From NCBI GenBank assembly GCA_902593125.1, contig CACJGU010000004.1:1-64000 (forward strand): 64,000 nt of DNA, in the 5' to 3' direction. The position numbers and the translations under genes are program-made. Shown here one piece after another: positions 57,060-64,000 of the stretch (position 1 is the stretch's first letter; the number at the start of each line of letters is the position of its first letter). The notes beneath the pieces were generated by a model. It ran no database searches, was not told where the DNA came from, and saw nothing but the letters and a program-made list of their open reading frames with translations. This DNA is from an uncultured Alphaproteobacteria bacterium. Its GTDB lineage: Bacteria; Pseudomonadota; Alphaproteobacteria; HIMB59; GCA-002718135.

Positions 57060-58495
57060 ATCGTTACGTATGGAGATGTGCCCCTATACCTAATATCAAG
57101 CTTCAACTCTTTATCGATTGGTGGAAATGCTCTTTGTTGACATTCAACCCTTGGACATATTCTACAAGAAACACCAATTGGCATTTGTAACTTCTTATTT
57201 GTGAGGTCAATTCCTTCAGAATAAACCAAATCTTTTGCATATTTCATGTCACATCCTAGGCCAATAGAAACAAAACTTTTTGGCATGCCATGTTTTTCAA
57301 TCCCCTTTTCAAATGCTCTTGCTATACAAAAATAGACTTTTCCATCAGGCATTTTTGAAATTTGTGGGTGAATCTTTCCTGGATTTAAAAATGCAGTGTA
57401 AACATTCCATCTTGGACATGATCCTCCATGTCTTGGAATATGAATTCCTGAAAGAGAAAATCTTTTAGAAACATTTCCTGCAATATCTGTTTTTAAAAAA
57501 TGAAATGGAACACCAGCATTACCTGGTCTCTGTAAATTTGTTAGTCTATGTGTAACTTGCTCAAAGCTACAAGCATAGTGATGCATTAAAATTTCTACAT
57601 CATATCTATGAAGTTTTGCACTCTTTAAAAAATCATCATAAGGCATCATAAATGCAGCTGCATAGTAATTTAACAATGAGAGTTTAAGTAAAGGAACAAC
57701 CTCCTCAGACTCAACATTATTTTCTTTGATTACTTTGTCTATAACATCAGTAGCTTCCAGATAAGCAACTTGAGAAGCTAAATGAAAATTTCTTGAAGTG
57801 TATGTCAACATTTCAGACAAATAATAAGTTTTACTTTTTTCATCATATCGTTTGACTATTTTTTCATCTTGATCAATTGTTACTATTTTAACTTTGATAC
57901 CGTGCTTTGATTGAAGATACTGTGTTAATCTTGAACCAGATCCAATATTTGGACCTATTTTAAGTCCTATTTCTTTTCTTAATTTTTCTGAACTTATTTC
58001 TAGATCATGAAAATAATTTTTATTCTCTTGCAAAATATCTGAAACTATTTCAACTGGTAGTCTCGTTGGTTTTTCTATTGTGCCAGAATTAACATCCATT
58101 GTTTCAAGACGATTCTGCATATCCTCTTTAAAACTTTTAAATGAATCATTTATCGTTAATAGCGCTTTTGCAATGTTCGGATTGGATCCAATAAAATTAC
58201 TAGTGTCATGGTTAGTAATTTTAAGATCATCAAAAATTTCATTACTCAAAACATCCATAACATCTGAAAGTAGACGTTTATTGGATTCTGCAGAGAAGTC
58301 CTTTATTGATAAATCTAGTTCCTCGGAAGCTTTAATTAACAACGAAAGAGGTATTTTACGTTTCCCACTTTCTATTAAATTTAAATAACTTGGTGATATT
58401 CCGATTGATTTAGATAGTTTAGCTTGGGAAAAACCCTTGTTAATCCTTTGTTTTTTTAATCTTGGACCTAAATTTATATCAGCTTCTATATTCAT
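57056..58495 (-). CDS. ScfR-type transcriptional regulator (XRE HTH + ImmA/IrrE-like + C-terminal Cys domain)
   Basis: This 479-residue regulator belongs to the short-chain-fatty-acyl-CoA regulator group (RamB, PrpR, MccR), which bind acyl-CoA and control acetate, propionate or glyoxylate genes. The N-terminal HTH spans about 8-62 (LKKQRINKGFSQAKLSKSIGISPSYLNLIESGKRKIPLSL). The middle DUF955-like part lacks an HExxH metalloprotease motif. The C-terminal domain has the conserved cysteines in IGLGCDMKYA and VSCRICPRVECQQRAFPP. It overlaps the CurA-like gene convergently by four bases and faces a 59-codon ORF across a control region with TTTACAA-type repeats. Confidence 0.9.
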   Translation of the reverse strand: MNIEADINLGPRLKKQRINKGFSQAKLSKSIGISPSYLNLIESGKRKIPLSLLIKASEELDLSIKDFSAESNKRLLSDVMDVLSNEIFDDLKITNHDTSNFIGSNPNIAKALLTINDSFKSFKEDMQNRLETMDVNSGTIEKPTRLPVEIVSDILQENKNYFHDLEISSEKLRKEIGLKIGPNIGSGSRLTQYLQSKHGIKVKIVTIDQDEKIVKRYDEKSKTYYLSEMLTYTSRNFHLASQVAYLEATDVIDKVIKENNVESEEVVPLLKLSLLNYYAAAFMMPYDDFLKSAKLHRYDVEILMHHYACSFEQVTHRLTNLQRPGNAGVPFHFLKTDIAGNVSKRFSLSGIHIPRHGGSCPRWNVYTAFLNPGKIHPQISKMPDGKVYFCIARAFEKGIEKHGMPKSFVSIGLGCDMKYAKDLVYSEGIDLTNKKLQMPIGVSCRICPRVECQQRAFPPIDKELKLDIRYRGTSPYVTI

Positions 58496-58513
58496 TTACA
58501 AAATTTACAAATT
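58495..58513 (-). promoter_or_regulatory. Candidate ScfR operator, regulator side
   Basis: TTTACAAAATTTACAAATT is a tandem TTTACAA repeat right at the start of the regulator gene. Known members of the family bind TTTGCAAA-like sites, so this is a good autoregulation candidate. It mirrors the element before the small ORF on the other side. Confidence 0.45.
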
Positions 58514-58587
58514 AAAATTTTATCAAGTAATTATCTTTACATTAAAAATGAGTTATTTACTAGTTTTTTTTATAACTTTTATATAGA

Positions 58588-58604
58588 TGTAAACATTGTA
58601 AATT
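58588..58604 (+). promoter_or_regulatory. Candidate ScfR operator, small-ORF side
   Basis: TGTAAACATTGTAAATT is a near inverted copy of the TTTACAA tandem at the regulator start and ends right at the ATG of the small ORF. The two elements bracket the divergent control region. Binding by the neighbouring ScfR-type protein is inferred from the resemblance to TTTGCAAA-type sites. Confidence 0.45.
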
Positions 58605-58784
58605 ATGAACAGTAAATTAACAGAAAACATTAAAAACCAAAAAGAAGGTTTAGAACAGAGTTCAATTGAGAATAAGGTCCTTGAGGGATCTATAGACTCC
58701 AACTACGATCTTAATTTAGCTGAAGGAATTGAAGCTTATTACAGTGAAAGATATGGTTGGACACTCAGAAGAAAATCTATCTAA
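58605..58784 (+). CDS. Small hypothetical protein, 59 residues (not in ORF track)
   Basis: An ATG-started ORF of 59 codons lies divergent to the ScfR gene and is just below the track's length cutoff. The product has a polar N-terminal half (MNSKLTENIKNQKEGLEQSS). A more distinctive C-terminal half ends AEGIEAYYSERYGWTLRRKSI, which looks like a conserved helical motif. Support comes from the operator-like element at its start and a terminator hairpin after its end. I do not know its function; control by the ScfR regulator is the obvious suggestion. Confidence 0.6.
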   Translation: MNSKLTENIKNQKEGLEQSSIENKVLEGSIDSNYDLNLAEGIEAYYSERYGWTLRRKSI

Positions 58785-58861
58785 TTCTTAGGCATTTTTT
58801 AAGGTTTATTTCCTCCTTAATTAATGTGTTTCCTTCCTTTAAGAATAAATAACAGCAATAT

Positions 58862-58894
58862 ACTTAGGCTAGAAACGGCCTAAGTTTTTGTTTT
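58862..58894 (+). terminator. Rho-independent terminator after the 59-residue ORF
   Basis: ACTTAGGC and GCCTAAGT form an 8-bp stem with an 8-base loop, followed on the plus strand by TTTTTGTTTT. It lies about 80 bases after the small ORF and reaches into the end of the convergent GMC gene. The 77 bases between the ORF and the hairpin hold nothing else I can identify. Confidence 0.7.
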
Positions 58895-60485
58895 AATCTA
58901 GTAAAAAATCAGCTGCTCTTTCTGCGATCATTACTACACTTGCATTTAAATTGGCGCTTACAATATCAGGCATAATTGATGCATCTATAACTCTTAAATT
59001 TTCAATCCCATGTACTTTTGTTTTTTGATCAACAACTGAATAATGATCTGTACCCATTTTATTTGTACAAGAAGGATGATATGCCGATTCAGCAGTGTTT
59101 CTAATAACTTCGTCTAATTCTTCATTAGATTGAATATCAATTCCGGGCCTTATTTCGTAATCAACATAATCTAAGAGTGATTTCTGAGAGCAAATATTTT
59201 TTGCAATTTTCACACTTTCTCTCATTTGAATTAAATCCTCTCTATTTTGCAAGTAATTAAATTGGATTTGAGGTGACATATTAAAATCATTTGATTTTAT
59301 TTTAACAAACCCCCTACTCTTTGGCCTGTTAGGACATGCGTGAAATTGAAAAGCATCAAATTCAGGATTTGTTAAACCATGATCGATTACTAATGATGGA
59401 AAAAAATGAAATTGTAAATTTGGATGTGAATAATTTTTATTTGTTTTTACAAAACCACCTAACTCTAAATGTGAGTGAGCTAATTTACCTTTCTTGAAAG
59501 TAAACCATTTGCTTCCTTCAATACCTTGAGAAATAAAATTGGTTGATAAATCATATAATGTTTCTTTTTTCTTTGATTTATATTGAATATATATTTCTAA
59601 ATGATCTTGAAGATTTTCACCAACTCCTTTTAAATCATTAATTATGGGAATTCCAAAATCTTTAAGATGTGCAGCATTACCTATTCCTGAGAGTTGAAGT
59701 ATTTTTGGTGAATTAATTGAGCCTGCACTAAGTATTACTTCTTTATTTGCATAAAAATAATGTGTCTTGTTGTTTTTTATATATTCTATCCCAATTGCAA
59801 CCTTATCTTTAAAAATTATTTTTTTTACATATGTTTTTTTTACTATTTGAAGATTTTTTCTGTTTTTTATTGGATCTAAATAAGCTTTAGGAATACTTTG
59901 ACGAACACCTTTATCAATTGTTACATCAAATGTACCAAATCCTTCATTATTAAGACTATTTGAATCTTCAAAGATATTATAGCCAGCTTCTTTTGCAGCT
60001 TTTAAAACTGCATTAAATAATGGAAACTTTTTATCTATTTGAGATTTATTTACTTTTAATGGACCATTGTTGCCTCTTAGATTATTTTTTCCAGACCATG
60101 TTTCTAGTTTTTTATAATATGGTAAAACTTTACTATAGCTCCATTGATCTAAACCATAAGACTCCCATCTATCAAAATCCTCCTTATGCCCCCGAGCAAA
60201 AACCATACCATTATGGGAGGAGCAACCTCCTAACATCTTACCCCTAGGACAATATAATGATCTGTTATTTAAATAAGGTTCAGGCTCAGTATAATATTTC
60301 CAATTGTATTTTGGATCATGCATCACATAAAGTAATGCACTTGGCATATCAACTTTCCATGTATTATTAGAGGGGCCAGCTTCAAATAAAGTTACTTTAT
60401 TTTTTGAATGAGATGATAGTCTATTTGCTAGTACACAACCTGCTGAACCGGCACCAATTATTATATAATCAGTGTGTTGAGACAC
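58893..60485 (-). CDS. betA: GMC-family oxidoreductase, choline dehydrogenase-like
   Basis: GMC flavoenzymes oxidise alcohols; BetA oxidises choline to betaine aldehyde. The 530-residue protein has the FAD motif YIIIGAGSAGCVLANRLS (about residue 7), YTEPEPYLNNRSLYCPRGKMLGGCSSHNGMV, AGSINSPKILQLSGIG, the catalytic histidine in ESAYHPSCTNKMG, and VSANLNASVVMIAERAAD. Placement near carnitine and glycine betaine genes suits a choline role, but many marine GMC paralogues act on other alcohols and no betB is adjacent. It overlaps the SDR gene by one base. Confidence 0.78.
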   Translation of the reverse strand: MSQHTDYIIIGAGSAGCVLANRLSSHSKNKVTLFEAGPSNNTWKVDMPSALLYVMHDPKYNWKYYTEPEPYLNNRSLYCPRGKMLGGCSSHNGMVFARGHKEDFDRWESYGLDQWSYSKVLPYYKKLETWSGKNNLRGNNGPLKVNKSQIDKKFPLFNAVLKAAKEAGYNIFEDSNSLNNEGFGTFDVTIDKGVRQSIPKAYLDPIKNRKNLQIVKKTYVKKIIFKDKVAIGIEYIKNNKTHYFYANKEVILSAGSINSPKILQLSGIGNAAHLKDFGIPIINDLKGVGENLQDHLEIYIQYKSKKKETLYDLSTNFISQGIEGSKWFTFKKGKLAHSHLELGGFVKTNKNYSHPNLQFHFFPSLVIDHGLTNPEFDAFQFHACPNRPKSRGFVKIKSNDFNMSPQIQFNYLQNREDLIQMRESVKIAKNICSQKSLLDYVDYEIRPGIDIQSNEELDEVIRNTAESAYHPSCTNKMGTDHYSVVDQKTKVHGIENLRVIDASIMPDIVSANLNASVVMIAERAADFLLD

Positions 60486-61261
60486 TAATTCATTCTTTCA
60501 GTATTTCCATCTACTGTCATAGCTTGACCAGAAATATTTTGACTTTCATCACTTAATAAAAATAAAGCCATTGAAGCAATATCTTCTTTATTAACAAATG
60601 TTTGTAGAGATACCATTGATTCAAACTCTTGCTTTACCTTTTTGGGATTAGTTTTTGTTAATAAGGCTTTTGCATCAACTACTCGCTTCATTCGATCTCC
60701 CTCTACTGATCCAGGACAAATGGCGTTAACTCTAATTTTATATTTACCAAGTTCTATTGCTAAGGTTTTGGTCAGACCTATTACTGCCCATTTACTAGCA
60801 GTATAAGGTGAACGTTGAGCAAAACCATAAAGTCCCGCAGTAGAAGAAAGATTAATTATAGACGCTTTTTTTGCTTTTTTTAAGAATGGAATAGAATACT
60901 TTGTATAATAAAAATGACTATGTAAGTTTGTCTTTATAGTCTCTTCCCATTCTTCAATTTTTATATTTTCGAGACTTTTGGTTGGACCTGCTATTCCTAT
61001 ATTATTTATTAGACCATCAATTTTTTTTAGAGATTTTATTTTATGAAAATATTTTTTAATTTCAGCTGGATTTGTACAATCCATAGCGGTTGCATAAATT
61101 TTATTTTTATATTTTTTATTTATTTGATTAACTTTTTTTTTGTTAATATCAGAAATATATACTTTTCCACCTACGCTGATAATTTTCTTAGCAATTGCAA
61201 AACCTATACCATCTGCAGCGGCTGAAATAACGTAAGTTTTGTTTTTCAAATTGTTCTTCAT
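60485..61261 (-). CDS. Short-chain dehydrogenase/reductase
   Basis: This 258-residue classical SDR has YVISAAADGIGFAIAKKI near the start, LINNIGIAGP at about 84-93, and the catalytic block ASIINLSSTAG followed by SPYTASKWAVIGLTK (Ser, Tyr-x3-Lys). It ends SGQAMTVDGNTERMN. The cofactor loop carries AAADGIG where TGxxxGIG is usual, still compatible with NAD(P) binding. Substrate is unknown; coupling to the GMC gene by a one-base overlap suggests the two act on one alcohol/ketone pathway. Confidence 0.87.
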   Translation of the reverse strand: MKNNLKNKTYVISAAADGIGFAIAKKIISVGGKVYISDINKKKVNQINKKYKNKIYATAMDCTNPAEIKKYFHKIKSLKKIDGLINNIGIAGPTKSLENIKIEEWEETIKTNLHSHFYYTKYSIPFLKKAKKASIINLSSTAGLYGFAQRSPYTASKWAVIGLTKTLAIELGKYKIRVNAICPGSVEGDRMKRVVDAKALLTKTNPKKVKQEFESMVSLQTFVNKEDIASMALFLLSDESQNISGQAMTVDGNTERMN

Positions 61262-61266
61262 AATAT

Positions 61267-61539
61267 TTAATTATAAGTTAATTCATTTTTTGTAATATAG
61301 CCAATTGTTTTACCTTTATTATTAATTACTACTACTGTAAGATTGTCTTTTATAATTTTTTCTTTAAAATTTTTAATTTTTATATTTCCGTTAACCTTAA
61401 AAGTATTTCCTAATGTTAAATTCATTTTATTAAAGTCTTTTTCATCAATCATTATATTACTAGCTATAAGATTATTAAATATACTCTCTTTACTTCGAAA
61501 AATATTTAAAATTGCTTTTATAATATTCACAATCAACAA
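61267..61539 (-). CDS. Small protein with CBS-like C-terminus
   Basis: I do not firmly recognise this 90-residue ORF. Its last 25 residues (LTVVVINNKGKTIGYITKNEL) look like the closing strands of a CBS domain, which in transporters senses nucleotides or ionic strength. The N-terminus is hydrophobic and basic. The track start is a TTG; later starts are possible. It sits with 5-base gaps between the PhyH and SDR genes in one direction, which argues that it is translated. It could also be a decayed remnant of a larger CBS protein. Confidence 0.5.
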   Translation of the reverse strand: MLIVNIIKAILNIFRSKESIFNNLIASNIMIDEKDFNKMNLTLGNTFKVNGNIKIKNFKEKIIKDNLTVVVINNKGKTIGYITKNELTYN

Positions 61540-61544
61540 GAATT

Positions 61545-62375
61545 TTAATTTAAAGGAGTTAAAACCTTTTCATGAGGCATCACAATACTTTTTTGGAACT
61601 TAGACAATCTTTTAAGTAATTCAGCAGATGGTCGATATGGATGACGAAAAAATCCCCATGAAGGTCCATACCTGTATACAACAATTCTTCTTTCTCCATC
61701 GTTAACTCTTTTTGCTGAACCATGACATAAAGAGTCTACAAATAAAAGTCCATCACCTGCTTTTAAATGAACCTCAACGGATGCAGTCATTCCATCTGCT
61801 GATGATACTTTACCACCTTTTAACATCTTGTTTTCTCTAAATTCTGGATGTTCTATGTTAGATTTATGTGATGCGGGTATTATAACAGTTCCACCATCAC
61901 CTGGGCCAATATCATTCAAAGCTAATAAAATATTTACTTGTGAACAATGAAATTTTCCATTTTGAAATCTATAATGATTTCTTTGTAGGCCTTCATGGTT
62001 GCCGGAATGTACGCCGATAGCCTCACCTGGGCCTCTAATATTGGCAAAGTTCTCATCAATAAATAATGGACCATGAGTGTGGTCAAAAGAGCCTTTACCT
62101 CCCACAAAATGTAACATGTAATTAATCCATGAAGGATGGTCAATTAAATTTTCAAAAGGCTTTCCTGCTTCATAAATTTGTTGAAGATTTAAACCCTCCT
62201 TACCTCCATAATTATGACCATGAACATGACCAGCCCACTGTTTATTACCTAAGTTTTTTAAATCATCCAAAATTTTATTTAAATTAATAAGTTCTTTTTT
62301 ACTTAAAGCATTTTTAATAATTAAGTATCCATTAAGATCAAATAAATACTCATCTAATTTAGAAATTTTTTTCAC
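61545..62375 (-). CDS. Phytanoyl-CoA dioxygenase (PhyH) family protein
   Basis: PhyH proteins are 2-oxoglutarate- and iron-dependent oxygenases. The 276-residue sequence has FDLNGYLIIKNALSKKEL at the start. VNILLALNDIGPGDGGTVIIPASHKSNIEHP forms the central sheet, and VDSLCHGSAKRVNDGERRIVVYRYGPSW carries the distal iron histidine (about His218) and the 2-oxoglutarate arginine. The first iron motif appears as VHSGNHEG, so HxG (His123, Gly125) stands where HxD is usual. Substrate is unknown. It lies in the same direction as the SDR and GMC genes and may be part of one catabolic unit. Confidence 0.85.
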   Translation of the reverse strand: MKKISKLDEYLFDLNGYLIIKNALSKKELINLNKILDDLKNLGNKQWAGHVHGHNYGGKEGLNLQQIYEAGKPFENLIDHPSWINYMLHFVGGKGSFDHTHGPLFIDENFANIRGPGEAIGVHSGNHEGLQRNHYRFQNGKFHCSQVNILLALNDIGPGDGGTVIIPASHKSNIEHPEFRENKMLKGGKVSSADGMTASVEVHLKAGDGLLFVDSLCHGSAKRVNDGERRIVVYRYGPSWGFFRHPYRPSAELLKRLSKFQKSIVMPHEKVLTPLN

Positions 62376-62429
62376 AAAAAATTTAAATAATAAATTTAAA
62401 ATATTTTCAAGTATTTTTAATTAGATTAA

Positions 62430-64000
62430 TTAGTTTGATCTTTTATTTAATAGATTTGTCAGCCAATCAGGATCCATTTCTGGAACTGAAGATAATAACA
62501 ACTCAGTATAATCAGGGTGTGGAGGGTTTAAAATTTTACTTTTTAAGCCTTGCTCAACTACTTTACCTTGATACATAACAACTATCTCATCCGAAATGGC
62601 TTTAACAGTAGCAATATCGTGAGTTATAAAAATATAAGTTACACCAAGATCTTTTTGAAGTTTTTGTAACAGTTTTAAAATTCCTTCTTGAACAATTTGA
62701 TCCAATGCTGAAGTAACCTCATCACAAATAATTAGATCTGGATTAGCAGCTAAAGCTCTAGCTATACAAATTCTTTGTTTTTGGCCTCCTGATAATTCAG
62801 ATGGCAATCTATCTAAAAACGTTTCATCTAGTTCAATCATTTTTAACAATTCAATTACTTTAGTCTCACGTTCTTTTCCTTTTACTCCATGGTAAAATTC
62901 AATTGGTCTTCCAATAATTTCATCAACAGTTTGTTTAGGATTCATTGCGGTATCAGGCATTTGAAAAATTATTTGAATTCTTCTTAATTCTTCTTTTGAT
63001 CTTTGCTCAAGTTTAGGAGATAATTTTTTTCCATCAAAAATAATTTCTCCTTTGGTTTGAGGTAGTAGGCCAGTTATTACTCTTGCTGTTGTTGATTTTC
63101 CTGATCCACTTTCTCCAACTATTGCTACTGTTTTACCTCTAGGAATATTAACAGAAACATCATGTAGAACTTTTGATGAACCATAAGCTGCATCAATATT
63201 TTTAATGGACAACATATAATCATCATTTGTTTCTTCAGGCTTAATTAGTGATCTTACTGACCATAGTGATTTAGTGTATTCTTCTTTAGGATTTGATAAC
63301 ATCTCTCTTGTTTGAGACTCCTCAACTTCTTCTCCATATCTCAGAACCTTAATTCTATCAGCCATTTGAGCAACTACAGCTAAATCATGAGTAATATAAA
63401 TTGCAGCAGTATTAAATTTATCTACTATTGATCTCATAGCAGACAGAACTTCAACTTGAGTAGTAACATCAAGGGCAGTTGTTGGTTCATCAAAAATTAT
63501 AAGTTCTGGTCTCGGTGACATAGCCATAGCAGTCATAATTCTTTGTAATTGACCACCAGAAACTTGATGAGGATATCTCTCTCCAATATTTTCAGCATCT
63601 GGTAGTTGTAGTGATTCATAAAGTTGGACTGCATCTTTTCTCAATACGTCAGTAGGATTTATTTTTGCTCTATTAGCTGCACTAATTGTTTGATCCATTA
63701 ATCTGTGTGCAGGATTAAAAGATGCAGCTGCAGACTGTGCAACATATGAAATTTTAGTACCCCAGATTTTTCTTTTTTCAAATTCTGTGAGCTTAGCAAG
63801 ATCTGTACCATTAAAAATTATTTCACCTTTAATAATTTTGCAACCAGGTTGAGTATAACCCATTGCTGCTTTTCCCATAGTTGATTTTCCAGCACCACTT
63901 TCTCCAATTAATCCTAAAATTTCACCTCTGTATAAATTTAGATCAACACCTTTTAGTATTTTATGCCATCTCTCATCTGAAAATCCATCAATATGAATAT
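62430..64000 (-). CDS. Two-domain ABC ATPase, dipeptide/oligopeptide type (5' end cut by window edge)
   Basis: This is a fused DppD-DppF-like ATPase for a peptide or nickel-type importer. The track's ATG start is false: the frame continues upstream to the window edge and includes the first Walker A, GLIGESGAGKSTMG. The first domain continues with VSGGQLQRIMTAMAMSPRPELIIFDEPTTALDVTT. The second has VAIVGESGSGKSTTAR, LSGGQKQRICIARALAANPDLIICDEVTSALD and ITHDIATVKAISDEI, with the usual oligopeptide-type C-terminus (NPPHPDYTELLLSS). Permease and binding-protein genes would lie beyond the right edge. It is upstream of PhyH on the same strand. Confidence 0.93.
   Translation of the reverse strand, partial: IHIDGFSDERWHKILKGVDLNLYRGEILGLIGESGAGKSTMGKAAMGYTQPGCKIIKGEIIFNGTDLAKLTEFEKRKIWGTKISYVAQSAAASFNPAHRLMDQTISAANRAKINPTDVLRKDAVQLYESLQLPDAENIGERYPHQVSGGQLQRIMTAMAMSPRPELIIFDEPTTALDVTTQVEVLSAMRSIVDKFNTAAIYITHDLAVVAQMADRIKVLRYGEEVEESQTREMLSNPKEEYTKSLWSVRSLIKPEETNDDYMLSIKNIDAAYGSSKVLHDVSVNIPRGKTVAIVGESGSGKSTTARVITGLLPQTKGEIIFDGKKLSPKLEQRSKEELRRIQIIFQMPDTAMNPKQTVDEIIGRPIEFYHGVKGKERETKVIELLKMIELDETFLDRLPSELSGGQKQRICIARALAANPDLIICDEVTSALDQIVQEGILKLLQKLQKDLGVTYIFITHDIATVKAISDEIVVMYQGKVVEQGLKSKILNPPHPDYTELLLSSVPEMDPDWLTNLLNKRSN

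Noticed and set aside
57056-58495. ImmA/IrrE-type metalloprotease function for the ScfR protein
   Set aside because: The HExxH motif is absent in the DUF955-like region, so proteolysis is unlikely.

Overview
The window is a 64-kb piece of a very AT-rich, tightly packed bacterial chromosome. Several marks point to a streamlined, probably marine alphaproteobacterium, similar in style to Pelagibacterales or to HIMB59/AEGEAN-169-type lineages. These are: DUF2794 and DUF3553 proteins; a DksA whose zinc finger keeps one cysteine; a direct-repeat SOS box of the GTTC-N7-GTTC type before recA; a eukaryote-like NADP isocitrate dehydrogenase; class II DAHP synthase; ScfR-type regulation; and genes that abut or overlap by a few bases almost throughout. 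The lineage is inferred from gene content; no rRNA is present.

Region 1 (1-13.6 kb) is core machinery: the fatty-acid cluster fabD-fabG-acpP-fabF (fabF runs off the left edge by about one codon), rpsF-rpsR-rplI, the overlapping chain dnaB-alr-RND/MMPL exporter-cvpA, and facing it yfgM-bamB-der with a thioredoxin-fold gene. Region 2 (13.6-17.5 kb) is DUF2794, a small orphan ORF, a lone PglD/NeuD-like acetyltransferase flanked by ACTTTGTAAGT repeats, and guaA-rlmE. The acetyltransferase block sits at the 3' end of guaA, a known integration hot spot. Region 3 (17.5-44.7 kb) is again mostly core: an RND efflux adaptor and pump, a LOG-family protein, icd, alaS, recA, dksA, DUF3553-moaA-nadK, a VOC protein, tRNA-Leu(UAA), a CinA-type protein, map, purB, bolA-grxD-rarD, rpsD, trmJ-cimA, gltX-nadE, class II DAHP synthase-glmU-parA, and tsaC.

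Region 4 (44.7-64 kb) is a catabolic block for small nitrogen compounds. A polyamine section holds agmatine deiminase and N-carbamoylputrescine amidase (aguA-aguB), followed in the same direction by a complete spermidine/putrescine ABC transporter (binding protein, ATPase, two permeases). A gamma-glutamylputrescine synthetase-like and an oxidase-like gene lie beyond it. Next come an HD-domain protein with a diiron-oxygenase-like ligand pattern, then a carnitine-to-glycine-betaine set (thioesterase, BKACE/dehydrocarnitine cleavage enzyme, carnitine dehydrogenase) and a CurA-like reductase. An ScfR-type regulator faces a 59-codon ORF missing from the ORF track, with inverted TTTACAA/TTGTAAA elements between them. 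The right end holds a GMC (choline dehydrogenase-like) oxidoreductase, an SDR, a small CBS-like ORF, a PhyH-family dioxygenase and a two-domain peptide-type ABC ATPase cut by the window edge.

Read together, region 4 suggests import and breakdown of polyamines and quaternary amines as carbon and nitrogen sources. No CRISPR array, insertion sequence, integrase or rRNA operon was seen. The most interesting leads are the HD-domain putative oxygenase, the ScfR divergent control region with its small ORF, the repeat-flanked insert behind guaA, and a PhyH protein with HxG where HxD is expected.
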